NCBI GenBank assembly: GCA_938014945.1
Contig: CALLQH010000164.1
Span: forward strand, 1 to 22,449
Direction of reading: 5' to 3'
Origin: an uncultured bacterium
GTDB taxonomy: Bacteria; Pseudomonadota; Alphaproteobacteria; SP197
Length of the DNA: 22,449 bases
Position 1 is the stretch's first letter. Each line of letters begins with the position of its first letter. Both the position numbers and the translations under genes were made by a program. The notes beneath the pieces are model-generated. The model ran no database searches, was not told the DNA's origin, and saw nothing but the letters and a program-made list of their open reading frames with translations. Shown piece by piece: positions 7,386 through 16,723 of this stretch.

Positions 7386-8161
7386 GGCTTCAGCGGGTAG
7401 CCTCCCTGGGGATGCAGCCAGCCCAGATGCTGGCCGCCGTCGAGAACGATCATCTGCCCGGTCATGGCCGGGGCTTCGAGAATGAAACGGACGGCTGCGC
7501 CGATTTCCTGCGGGCTGGTGCCCCGGCGCAGCGGATTACCCTCGGTCCAGCGGTCCATGTCAGCGGCGTCGTGGCCGTGGTCGGGCAGGGCCATGCCGGG
7601 CCCGATGGCGTTGACCCGGATGGCCGGCGCCAGCGCCAGCGCCCAGGTGCGCACCAGGGACCACAGCGTCGCCTTGCTTGCGGCATAACTCATGTAGTGG
7701 GGCGTCGGGTTGACGACGCGCTGGTCGAGGATGGCGATGACATTGCCCTGCGCGCCGTCGGGAAGCTGCGCGGCAAAGGCCTGGGTCAGGAAGACCGGTG
7801 CCGTGACGTTGACCGCCATGTGATGGGCCCAGCTTGCCGGGCTGGCATCGGCCAGGCTGTCGCGGCGGAAGACGGCGGCGTTGTGGACCAGCAGGTCGAG
7901 CGGACGGCCCAGGGCCTCGGCCGCGCGCGGCACCAGGGCCTCGACCTCGGCGATGTCGGCCAGATCCGCGGCAATGGCGGCGGCATTGCCCCCTGCGTCG
8001 CGGACGGCGGCGGCGGCGGCCTCGGCCTGTTCTGCGGAGCGTCCGTAATGATAGGCCACGGCCCAGCCCGCTGCCGCCAGGCCATCGGCGATGGCAAGGC
8101 CCAGGCGGCGTCCGGCGCCGGTCACCAGGGTTGCACCGGGCGAGGAGGAGGCTGCGTTCAT
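7382..8161 (-). CDS. FolM/pteridine reductase-like short-chain dehydrogenase
   Basis: This 259-residue SDR has the nucleotide loop TGAGRRLG (14–21), which fits the TGxxxRxG pattern of pteridine reductases, where the Arg favours NADPH. NNAG is present as HNAA (93–96). Where classical SDRs carry the catalytic Ser, this protein has Asp146 (VIAILDQ), the hallmark seen in PTR1 and FolM. Tyr159 and Lys163 complete the YxxxK motif. The C-terminus has the usual TGQMIVLDGGQHL strand. Its 4-bp overlap with folB supports a role in reducing dihydrofolate or dihydromonapterin. A general SDR function cannot be excluded. The start at 8161 lies 44 bp after the upstream decarboxylase stop, so the three genes may be cotranscribed. 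Confidence 0.82.
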   Translation of the reverse strand: MNAASSSPGATLVTGAGRRLGLAIADGLAAAGWAVAYHYGRSAEQAEAAAAAVRDAGGNAAAIAADLADIAEVEALVPRAAEALGRPLDLLVHNAAVFRRDSLADASPASWAHHMAVNVTAPVFLTQAFAAQLPDGAQGNVIAILDQRVVNPTPHYMSYAASKATLWSLVRTWALALAPAIRVNAIGPGMALPDHGHDAADMDRWTEGNPLRRGTSPQEIGAAVRFILEAPAMTGQMIVLDGGQHLGWLHPQGGYPLKP

Positions 8162-8205
8162 CGCTCCTATCTAGGCGTTCGGCCGCGCCGGGTCCATGCA
8201 GCCTG

Positions 8206-9858
8206 TCAGGATGACGCCTTGTCGGGTGAAAGTGCGGCGCCGATGCGCTTGAGCGCCTCGGAGGTGTCGAGCCGCTCCAGCATCAGTTCGATGAAGGCGG
8301 GGCCCTCGTTGCCGGCTTGGGCGCGCTCCAGGGCGGCGTCGAGTTCGTCCTCAGTCGTCACGCGGGTGCCCCAGCCGCCGCCGAAAACCTCCGGCAGGCG
8401 GTGATAGTCCCAGCGCTGGATGTCGTTGTAGGGGCCCTCGTGGATGACGCGCTCGGTGGTGTAGCCGTCGTTGTTCATCAGCAGGATGATGGCGTTGCTC
8501 CTGCGCCGGCAGAGCGAGGAGAGCTCCTGCGCGGTCATCTGGAAGGCGCCGTCGCCGATCAGCGCCAGCGGCCGCCGCCCGGGATCGGCGAGCGACGCGC
8601 CGAGCGTCGCGGGCAGGGCATAGCCGATCGAGAGGTAGAAGGCCTGGCCCAGGAAGCCGACATCGTGGTGCATCACCAGGTCGGCGGCGGCAAACAGCGA
8701 ATCGCCGGTCTCGGCAATGACCATGATGTCCTCGCCGACCATGGCGTTGACCCGTTTCATCACCCGGTCGACGGTCAGCGTCTTGCCGGGTTCGGCCGTG
8801 AAGCCGGTGTCGAGCAGGGCGGCGACACTCTGGAAGGGCGCATGGGCGAGGCCGCCCTTGGGCATCCGCCCGGCAAGGCCCGCCACCACGTCGCCGATCC
8901 AGACCTGCTCGTAGACATGCTGGCTGATCTTCAGGCGGCCGGAATTGGCAAGGATCATGCGCCGTCCGTCGAGCCCGGCCGAATAGAAGCCGAGGTTCAT
9001 GTCGGAGACCCAGGCGCCCAGGCAGAGCAGCACGTCGGCATTCTCGACGATCTCGCGCACCTCGGCGCGGGAACTGGCGCCCTCGTAGACGCCCACGGCC
9101 TGGGGATGGTGTTCGGAAATCACCGTCTTGCCCAGCAGGTTGGTGGCGATGGGCAGGCCGCTCGCCTCGACCAGGGCGAGCAGGTCGTCCATCAGGCCGT
9201 AGCGGTGCAGTTCGACGCCGCCCAGGATGGCGGGGCGTTTGGCCTGGGCCAGCAGCGACATGACCTCGTCCAGGCCCTCGGCGAGCGCATCGGGGTCGCT
9301 GGCGGGGCGGTCCGGCGCGGCGAAGGGGCCGGGCGCGGCGCAGGCGCGGTCGACCATGTCGGCCGGGATCTCGATCATCACGGGCCGCTTTTCGGCAAGG
9401 CAGCGGGCGAGCACCCGGTCGATGCGCTCGGGCGCGTGTTCGGCGTCGTCGAGCAGGGCGGTCGCCACGGTGACGTGTTTGTAGGCCTCCAGCATGGTCG
9501 AGAAATCGCCCACGCCATGGTGCAGCAGCATGGAGCTGCGCCGCTGGGTGGTGCGCGGCCCGCCGACCAGCACGACCAGAGGCACCTGCTCGGCATAGGC
9601 GCCGGCCACCGCGTTCATCGCGCTGAACCCGCCCACGCCCCAGGTGACGCAGACGCAGCCGATGCCGTTGATCCGGGCATAGGCGTCGGCGGCGTAACCG
9701 GCGTTGAGTTCGTTGCAGGTGCCGACCATCTCGATGCCTCTGGCGATCAGCCGGTCCATGAAGGTCAGCACATAGTCGCCCGGCACCCCGAACGTGTGCT
9801 TGAGGCCGGCCTGTTTGAGGCGGGTGAGCAGGTAGGTGGCGACGGTGGCTTCGGTCAT
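8206..9858 (-). CDS. Thiamine-diphosphate 2-keto acid decarboxylase (pyruvate/indolepyruvate decarboxylase family)
   Basis: The 550-residue protein has the three-domain plan of the PDC/IPDC family and is of normal length. Catalytic positions of Zymomonas PDC are all present: Asp28 in GVPGD, Glu50 in NELNAGYAADAYAR, and the His113–His114 pair in LLHHGVGDF. The C-terminal TDP/Mg motif reads GDGAFQMTAQEL…NNDGYTTE, followed by RVIHEGPYNDIQRWDY, where the Glu of TTE matches PDC Glu473. This makes a decarboxylase much more likely than an acetolactate synthase or benzoylformate-type carboligase. The substrate could be indolepyruvate, phenylpyruvate, pyruvate or a branched keto acid; sequence alone does not decide. 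An aromatic-type aminotransferase gene lies 5.6 kb away on the other strand. Confidence 0.87.
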   Translation of the reverse strand: MTEATVATYLLTRLKQAGLKHTFGVPGDYVLTFMDRLIARGIEMVGTCNELNAGYAADAYARINGIGCVCVTWGVGGFSAMNAVAGAYAEQVPLVVLVGGPRTTQRRSSMLLHHGVGDFSTMLEAYKHVTVATALLDDAEHAPERIDRVLARCLAEKRPVMIEIPADMVDRACAAPGPFAAPDRPASDPDALAEGLDEVMSLLAQAKRPAILGGVELHRYGLMDDLLALVEASGLPIATNLLGKTVISEHHPQAVGVYEGASSRAEVREIVENADVLLCLGAWVSDMNLGFYSAGLDGRRMILANSGRLKISQHVYEQVWIGDVVAGLAGRMPKGGLAHAPFQSVAALLDTGFTAEPGKTLTVDRVMKRVNAMVGEDIMVIAETGDSLFAAADLVMHHDVGFLGQAFYLSIGYALPATLGASLADPGRRPLALIGDGAFQMTAQELSSLCRRRSNAIILLMNNDGYTTERVIHEGPYNDIQRWDYHRLPEVFGGGWGTRVTTEDELDAALERAQAGNEGPAFIELMLERLDTSEALKRIGAALSPDKASS

Positions 9859-9887
9859 GGCTGCGAACTCTCCCCAAACACCGTGTC

Positions 9888-9981
9888 ATGGTCCGACTTG
9901 ATCGGACCATCCATGCTGTGACCGCACAAGGCGCGCCTGCGGTCAGGTTACAGCATGGACCCTCCGGTCAAGCCGGAGGGT
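9888..9981. repeat. Mosaic of REP-like palindromes between decarboxylase and uvrB
   Basis: Three hairpins are consecutive. ATGGTCCGA (9888–9896) pairs with TCGGACCAT (9902–9910) around CTTGA. CCATGCTGT (9911–9919) pairs with ACAGCATGG (9950–9958), with inner arms ACCGCA (9921–9926) and TGCGGT (9938–9943). ACCCTCCGG (9959–9967) pairs with CCGGAGGGT (9973–9981) around TCAAG. The two outer loops are reverse complements, so the outer hairpins are oppositely oriented copies of one CCG-CTTGA-CGG unit around a central stem, as in BIME elements. Confidence 0.75.
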
Positions 9982-10082
9982 GACAAGAATAGGGGGATTC
10001 GCGCCGCCACGTACCTTTTCAGGAAGCCGGGAACGTTCGGCGCCCAATCGTTCTCTCAGGCGAGGCAGGGTGAAAGAAAGCT

Positions 10083-12182
<2,100 letters not shown>

Positions 12183-12279
12183 GGCCCCAATGTAGGGTGT
12201 GCCGGGTTCGTTCGCTAGCGGCGCCGTGACCGGCTGGTGTATGGAACCCCATGGGCAAGCCCGTCGGGTCGCTGTGCGC

Positions 12280-12298
12280 TTGTGCGCGGCGCGCACAA
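12280..12298. promoter_or_regulatory. Perfect 19-bp palindrome in the uvrB/outer-membrane gene intergenic region
   Basis: TTGTGCGC (12280–12287) and GCGCACAA (12291–12298) are exact inverted repeats around a GGC spacer. A further TGTGCGC at 12273–12279 adds a direct half-site nine bases upstream. The element lies 38 bp before the chosen start of the PagL-like gene and 98 bp before uvrB, in a 153-bp divergent spacer. It could be an operator for either gene or a short hairpin in the leader of the plus-strand gene. No known regulator matches it by eye. Confidence 0.5.
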
Positions 12299-12335
12299 CC
12301 GTTAGGTGTGCATGCTTCGCTGGAGTGCCTGCTCG

Positions 12336-13001
12336 ATGAGCGTAATGAATCTTGCCCACGTGCCTGGGCGGATGACGCAATGGTTGTTGCTGGTGCTGCT
12401 GGCACTGGCCGTGCTGTCGACCGGCGCCCGGGCCGAGGAGACGGTGGCGCCTACCGCGTCCTGGCACTGGGCCGGCTCGAGCGATCCGTCGCCCTGGGCG
12501 GTTGCCGTGTTCGGCGGCCAGGCCCTGGACAGCAACTTCAGCGATACCGTCACGCAGCCCTATTCCAGCGACGCGACCGGCGATTACATGGTGGCGCTGG
12601 AAGGCTCGCGGACCTTCGCGTGGTATCGCGACATGCTGAGCTTCGAGGGCGCGGCCATGGGCGCCTATCACTTCGGCCACCAGCAGTATGAGGAGTTCGG
12701 CGGCGCGGTCTATGCACGCTGGCATCGCTTCCCGTGGAACGACACGGTGCGCACGACCCTGGCCCTGGGGCTGGGGCCCAGCTACACCACGATCTATCCC
12801 CAGATCGAGGCGCAGAACGACCCCAACAACCGCTCGCGCTGGCTCAACCAGTTCAACATCGAGGCGACCTTCGGCCTGCCGCAGTATGCCTCCACCGAAC
12901 TGCTGCTGCGCCTGCAGCATCGCTCCGGGATGTTCGGCACCATGGGCGGCGTCTGGGACGGCTCCAATTTCGTCGTCATGGGGCTGCGCCAGCACTTCTA
13001 G
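12336..13001 (+). CDS. PagL-like (lipid A 3-O-deacylase-related) outer-membrane beta-barrel protein
   Basis: With the ATG at 12336 (GGAG at 12322–12325) the protein has 221 residues; ATGs at 12345 and 12372 are alternatives. A signal peptide is clear: a GRMTQW n-region, a leucine-rich core (WLLLVLLALAVLS) and an AxA-type site GARA followed by EET. The mature part alternates hydrophobic and polar residues as in a small beta-barrel and ends in a terminal Phe preceded by aromatic strands, the outer-membrane signature. The final segment LRLQHRSG…GLRQHF resembles the PagL C-terminus. His195 and Ser197 match the catalytic H-x-S pair. The third PagL residue, a Glu twelve residues after the Ser, is Gly here, with Asp208 one position earlier. 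It may act on lipid A, or be a non-catalytic relative. Confidence 0.7.
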   Translation: MSVMNLAHVPGRMTQWLLLVLLALAVLSTGARAEETVAPTASWHWAGSSDPSPWAVAVFGGQALDSNFSDTVTQPYSSDATGDYMVALEGSRTFAWYRDMLSFEGAAMGAYHFGHQQYEEFGGAVYARWHRFPWNDTVRTTLALGLGPSYTTIYPQIEAQNDPNNRSRWLNQFNIEATFGLPQYASTELLLRLQHRSGMFGTMGGVWDGSNFVVMGLRQHF

Positions 13002-13087
13002 AGGCCGGTGTGCCGGTTGCGCGCCCTTTGCGTCCCGGCCGCGCTGCGTTACAACCCCGCGCCGCGCCCCAACGACCGGAAACGTCC

Positions 13088-14248
13088 ATGGATTTCGCTC
13101 TCACCGAAGAACAGTCGATGATCGTCGAGACGGTGCGCCGTTTCGTCGACGAGGAACTCGTGCCTTACGAGGACGAGGTCGAGAAGGCCAATGCGGTGCG
13201 TCCGGAGCTGATCGCGCAGATCCACGAGCGCGCCATCGCCACCGGGCTCTATGCCGCCAACATGCCCGAGGACCTGGGCGGCGGCGGGCTCGATGCGCTG
13301 ACCATGACCCTGATGGAGATCGAGCTCGGCAAGACGAGCTTTGCCCTGCAATACGCCGTGGCGCGGCCCTCCAATATCCTGCGCGCCTGCACCGGCGAGC
13401 AGGTCGAGAAGTACCTGCTGCCGACGATCCGCGGCGAGCGCGTCGAATGCCTGGCGATGACCGAGCCGGGTGCCGGCTCCGACCTGCGTTCCATGAAGAC
13501 GAAGGCCGTGCGCGACGGCGAACACTACGTGCTCAACGGCACCAAGCATTTCATCAGCTATGCCGACGTCGCCGATTTCGCCATCGTCTTTGCCGCCTCC
13601 GGCGAGGAGGAGACGCCGCGCGGCCCGAAGAAGCTGATCACCAGCTTCCTCATCGACAAGGGCACCCCCGGCTTCGATGTCCGCATGGGCCCCGAGAGCG
13701 TCAGCCATCGCGGCTATCACCACTGCGAACTGGTCTTCGAGGACTGCCGCGTCCACGAAAGCCAGATCCTGGGTGTCGAGCACAAGGGCTTCGACGTCGC
13801 CAACACCTGGCTTGGCGCGACCCGCCTGACGGTGGCCGCCCAGTGCATCGGCCGCGCCCGGCGCGTGCTGGAGCTGGCAACCGAATGGGCCGCCAGCCGC
13901 AAGCAGTTCGGTCAGGCGATCGGCAAGTTCCAGGGCACCTCGTTCAAGCTCGCCGACATGGCGACCGAGATCGAGGCCGCAACCCTGCTGGCCCTGCGCG
14001 CGGCCGACAAGGAGACGCGCGGCGAGGCCCAGGACCAGGATTTCGCCATGGCCAAGGTCTTCGCCACGGAGATGCTCGGGCGTGTCACCGACCACGCGGT
14101 GCAGATCTTCGGCGGCATGGGCCTGATGAAGGAACTGCCCATCGAACGCTTCTGGCGCGACGCCCGCGTCGAGCGCATCTGGGACGGCACCAGCGAAATC
14201 CAGCGCCACATCATCTCCCGCTCCCTGCTGCGCCCCTACGAGAACTGA
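13088..14248 (+). CDS. Acyl-CoA dehydrogenase
   Basis: The 386-residue protein is standard length for the family. It shows the FAD/substrate signature AMTEPGAGSDLRSMKTKA, the LNGTKHFIS strand, RKQFGQAIGKFQGTSFKLADMATE, and the C-terminal QIFGGMGLMKELPIERFWRDARVERI. At the position of the catalytic Glu of medium- and short-chain enzymes (IYEGT) this protein has Asp366 (IWDGTSEIQ). The alternative catalytic site used by isovaleryl-CoA dehydrogenase does not show a Glu either. It oxidises an acyl-CoA at C2–C3, passing electrons to ETF. The next gene, 247 bp downstream, is CaiD-like, so the substrate could be a carnitine-derived or branched acyl-CoA. It is not close to CaiA by eye. Confidence 0.9.
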   Translation: MDFALTEEQSMIVETVRRFVDEELVPYEDEVEKANAVRPELIAQIHERAIATGLYAANMPEDLGGGGLDALTMTLMEIELGKTSFALQYAVARPSNILRACTGEQVEKYLLPTIRGERVECLAMTEPGAGSDLRSMKTKAVRDGEHYVLNGTKHFISYADVADFAIVFAASGEEETPRGPKKLITSFLIDKGTPGFDVRMGPESVSHRGYHHCELVFEDCRVHESQILGVEHKGFDVANTWLGATRLTVAAQCIGRARRVLELATEWAASRKQFGQAIGKFQGTSFKLADMATEIEAATLLALRAADKETRGEAQDQDFAMAKVFATEMLGRVTDHAVQIFGGMGLMKELPIERFWRDARVERIWDGTSEIQRHIISRSLLRPYEN

Positions 14249-14270
14249 GGCGGGTTCCCTTTCCCGCCTC
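14247..14270 (+). terminator. Hairpin at the acyl-CoA dehydrogenase stop codon
   Basis: GAGGCGGG (14247–14254) overlaps the TGA stop and pairs exactly with CCCGCCTC (14263–14270) around an 8-nt loop. No T-tract follows, so it is a 3'-end or stabilising hairpin more than an intrinsic terminator. Confidence 0.4.
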
Positions 14271-14354
14271 ATCCCTGCGTACGCAGGGATCCAGAGACGC
14301 GGGCGCGGCGGGTCTGGTGACCAGCACCCTGGATTGCCGCTTTCGCGGGAATGA
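14269..14354. repeat. Inverted pair of palindromic intergenic repeats
   Basis: ATCCCTGCGTACGCAGGGAT (14271–14290) is a perfect 20-bp palindrome followed by CCAG. Its partner at 14329–14354 runs CTGGATTG, CCGC-tttc-GCGG, GAATGA. TCAT/ATGA and ATCCAG/CTGGAT are reverse complements at matching distances, so two related units face each other across a 34-bp core. This is the common REP/BIME-type intergenic repeat of GC-rich alphaproteobacteria and separates the dehydrogenase and dehydratase genes. Confidence 0.7.
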
Positions 14355-14495
14355 GGAGGGGTTGGGCGGGCTTCCGGAATACGGCGGTCGCGCCGCCCGC
14401 GTCACTGCCTTGGCAGGGCTGGCCTGCGCCTCTACGATCCCGCGCGACGCACAACACGGCGCTGCGGCGACCGCCAGAAACACGAGGAGAGACGC

Positions 14496-15290
14496 ATGAG
14501 CGACATGGTGAAGGTGACCAAGAACGGCCCCATCTGGGAGATCGTCTTCGACCGGCCCAAGGCCAACGCGATCTCGGTCGCCGCCAGCAAGGCGCTTTCC
14601 GACACCTTCTGCGCCTTCCGCGACGATCCCACCGCCTCGGTCGCCATCATCACCGGCGGCGGCGAGAAGTTCTTCTCGGCGGGCTGGGACCTTAAGGCGG
14701 CCGCCGCGGGCGAGGAATCGACCGACAGTTCCTCGGGCGAGGCCGAGGGTGGTTTCGCCGGCCTCACGGAACTGTGGAGCCTGGACAAGCCGGTGATCGC
14801 GGCGGTCAACGGCTATGCCGCCGGTGGCGGCTTCGAGCTGGCGCTGGCCGCCGACATGATCATCGCGGCCGAGAACGCCTCCTTCTGGCTGCCCGAGGCC
14901 CAGCTCGGCATCCTGCCCGACGGCGGCGGCGTGATCCGCCTGCAGCGGCGCCTGCCCAAGTCGGTCGCCGTCGAGATGATGATGACCGGCCGCCGCATGA
15001 GCCCGCAGGAGGGCGTCGAGTGGGGCCTGATCAGCCGCGTCGTGCCCCAGGCCGAGCTGATGGACGCCGCCCGCGAGCTGGCCGCCAAGGTTGCCAAGTC
15101 CGCGCCGCTGTCGCTGCGCGCCGTCAAGGCCATCGTCAACGGTACCGAGGGCATGACCGTCGAGCAGGCCTACGGCTACATGCGCTCGGGCAAGATCCCG
15201 CAGTACCGCGCCTGCCTCGATTCCGAGGACGCCAAGGAAGGCCCCGCCAGCTTCGCAGAGGGCCGCGCGCCGGAGTGGAAGGGCAAGTAG
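14496..15290 (+). CDS. caiD: Carnitinyl-CoA dehydratase-like enoyl-CoA hydratase
   Basis: The 264-residue crotonase-fold protein follows remembered E. coli CaiD nearly segment by segment: DRPKANAI, FRDDP, AIITGGGEKFFSAGWDLKAAA, GGFAGLTELWSLDKPVIAAVNGYA, GGGFELALAAD, LPEAQLGILPDGGGV, MMTGRRM, AELMDAARELA, and a C-terminal SEDAKEGPASFAEGRAPEWKGK. The two crotonase catalytic glutamates are Glu114 and Glu134, twenty residues apart as expected. CaiD interconverts L-carnitinyl-CoA and crotonobetainyl-CoA. The start at 14496 has GAGGAG upstream. The CoA-transferase CaiB, ligase CaiC and transporter CaiT are absent from the window, so the substrate role depends on genes elsewhere. A broader enoyl-CoA hydratase function is possible. 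Confidence 0.8.
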   Translation: MSDMVKVTKNGPIWEIVFDRPKANAISVAASKALSDTFCAFRDDPTASVAIITGGGEKFFSAGWDLKAAAAGEESTDSSSGEAEGGFAGLTELWSLDKPVIAAVNGYAAGGGFELALAADMIIAAENASFWLPEAQLGILPDGGGVIRLQRRLPKSVAVEMMMTGRRMSPQEGVEWGLISRVVPQAELMDAARELAAKVAKSAPLSLRAVKAIVNGTEGMTVEQAYGYMRSGKIPQYRACLDSEDAKEGPASFAEGRAPEWKGK

Positions 15291-15331
15291 GCGCGTTTTC
15301 CGCACCAAAAGGGCGCTTCGGACGGCAAAAA

Positions 15332-15378
15332 TTGTCGTTGCGACAACTTCTCCCCTCCACCTGACCGGGGGAGGGGAG
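15332..15378. repeat. Two hairpins in the caiD–aminotransferase gap
   Basis: TTGTCG (15332–15337) and CGACAA (15341–15346) form a small stem with a TTG loop. CTCCCCTCC (15350–15358) and GGAGGGGAG (15370–15378) form a 9-bp stem with an 11-nt loop. Neither is followed by a T-run on plus. They probably mark the 3' end of the caiD transcript or are another intergenic repeat. Confidence 0.45.
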
Positions 15379-15416
15379 TAGGTTCGCGCGCGAATCGCCG
15401 CCGAAAGGACCTCACC

Positions 15417-16619
15417 ATGTCGTTTCTTGCCAGCCGTCTCGACCGCATCCAGCCCTCGCCGACCATCGCGGTTTCCGCCAAGGCGCGGGAGCTGAAGGCC
15501 GCCGGGCGCGATGTCATCGGCCTGGGTGCCGGCGAGCCGGATTTCGACACGCCCGTCCACATCGTCGAGGCCGCCTACAAGGCCATGAAGGACGGCAAGA
15601 CCCGCTACACCGACGTCGCGGGCGTTGTGGAGCTGCGCGAGGCGATCTGCGCCAAGCTGAAGCGCGACAACAATCTCGACTACAGCCCGGCCCAGATCAC
15701 CGTCGGCTGCGGCGGCAAGCAGGTCATCTACAACGCCATGATGGCGACCATCAATCCAGGCGATGAGGTCATCGTGCCGGCGCCCTACTGGGTGAGCTAC
15801 ACCGACATCGTGCTGCTGTGCGACGGCACCCCGGTGACGATCCCCTGCTCGGCCGACAACGGCTTCAAGCTGCAGGCCGCCGACCTGGAGGCCGCCATCA
15901 CGCCGAAGACGAAGTGGCTGATGCTGAACTCGCCCTCGAACCCCACGGGTGCGGCCTATACCTGGGACGAGATGAAGGCGATCACCGACGTGCTGGTGCG
16001 CCATCCCCATGTCTGGGTGATGCCCGACGACATGTACGAGCACATCGTCTACGACGGTTTCCAGTTCTGCACGCCGGCCCAGGTCGAGCCCTCGCTGATG
16101 GAGCGCACGCTGACGACCAACGGCGTTTCCAAGGCCTATTGCATGACCGGCTGGCGCGTCGGTTATGCGGCCGGACCCGAGAGCATCATCAAGGCGATGA
16201 ACAAGGTGCAGTCGCAGTCGACGACGCACACCAGCTCGGTCAGCCAGTATGCCGCGATCGCCGCGCTGAACGGCCCGCAGGACTTCATCGCCAAGCACAA
16301 CGCGGTGTTCCAGGAGCGGCGCGACCTGGTGGTCTCCATGCTCAACCAGGCGACCGGCATTTCCTGCCCGACGCCCGAGGGCGCGTTCTACGTCTATCCC
16401 TCCTGCGCGGGCATGCTCGGCAAGAAGACGCCGCAGGGCAAGGTCCTGGAGAACGACACCGACGTGGTGGGCTATCTGCTCGAAGCCGAGGGCGTGGCCG
16501 TGGTCCAGGGCGCGGCCTTCGGCCAGTCGCCCCATTTCCGTATCAGCTACGCGACCTCGACGGCGGCGCTGGAAGCCGCCTGCGAGCGCATCCAGCGGGC
16601 CTGCGCCGCGCTGGTCTGA
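15417..16619 (+). CDS. aatA: Class I pyridoxal-phosphate aminotransferase (aspartate/aromatic type)
   Basis: The 400-residue length and the whole motif set fit the subgroup I-gamma aspartate/prephenate aminotransferases common in alphaproteobacteria. Visible are LGAGEPDFDTP (36–46), TRYTDVAGVVELREAI, NSPSNPTGAAY (171–181) with the cofactor-binding Asn, the YD-type MPDDMYEHIVYDG, the PLP lysine Lys239 in TTNGVSKAYCMTGWRVGYA, and FRISYATS with the carboxylate-binding Arg near the C-terminus. The start has GAAAGGA at 15403–15409. It would exchange amino groups between aspartate or aromatic amino acids and 2-oxoglutarate in the cytoplasm. The gene stands alone, with hairpins on both sides. Exact substrate preference is not readable. 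Confidence 0.9.
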   Translation: MSFLASRLDRIQPSPTIAVSAKARELKAAGRDVIGLGAGEPDFDTPVHIVEAAYKAMKDGKTRYTDVAGVVELREAICAKLKRDNNLDYSPAQITVGCGGKQVIYNAMMATINPGDEVIVPAPYWVSYTDIVLLCDGTPVTIPCSADNGFKLQAADLEAAITPKTKWLMLNSPSNPTGAAYTWDEMKAITDVLVRHPHVWVMPDDMYEHIVYDGFQFCTPAQVEPSLMERTLTTNGVSKAYCMTGWRVGYAAGPESIIKAMNKVQSQSTTHTSSVSQYAAIAALNGPQDFIAKHNAVFQERRDLVVSMLNQATGISCPTPEGAFYVYPSCAGMLGKKTPQGKVLENDTDVVGYLLEAEGVAVVQGAAFGQSPHFRISYATSTAALEAACERIQRACAALV

Positions 16620-16625
16620 AGCCGG

Positions 16626-16656
16626 CGTGACCGCCGCGGATGACGTGGCGGTCACG
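16626..16656 (+). terminator. Strong hairpin after the aminotransferase gene
   Basis: CGTGACCGCC (16626–16635) and GGCGGTCACG (16647–16656) are exact 10-bp arms seven bases after the stop codon. The downstream sequence GGCCCTTTGATT has only a short T-run, so termination may be partial. Confidence 0.6.
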
Positions 16657-16723
16657 GCCCTTTGATTGGTGCGGATCGGTTGCGGGCGGCATCTAGGATG
16701 CAAGCACCAGGGAGCGTTGCACC

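Noticed and set aside
12183..12995. Upstream N-terminal extension of uvrB
   Set aside because: The extension overlaps the signal peptide-bearing outer-membrane gene on plus and has no UvrB homology; the family start fits 12182.
13088..14248. Naming the acyl-CoA dehydrogenase CaiA because it precedes a CaiD-like gene
   Set aside because: By remembered sequence CaiA differs at the N-terminus and catalytic end, and a 247-bp repeat-bearing gap separates the two genes.
14211..16703. 830-codon minus-strand frame spanning caiD and the aminotransferase gene
   Set aside because: It crosses several intergenic repeats and two clearly coding plus-strand genes; it is a composition artefact.
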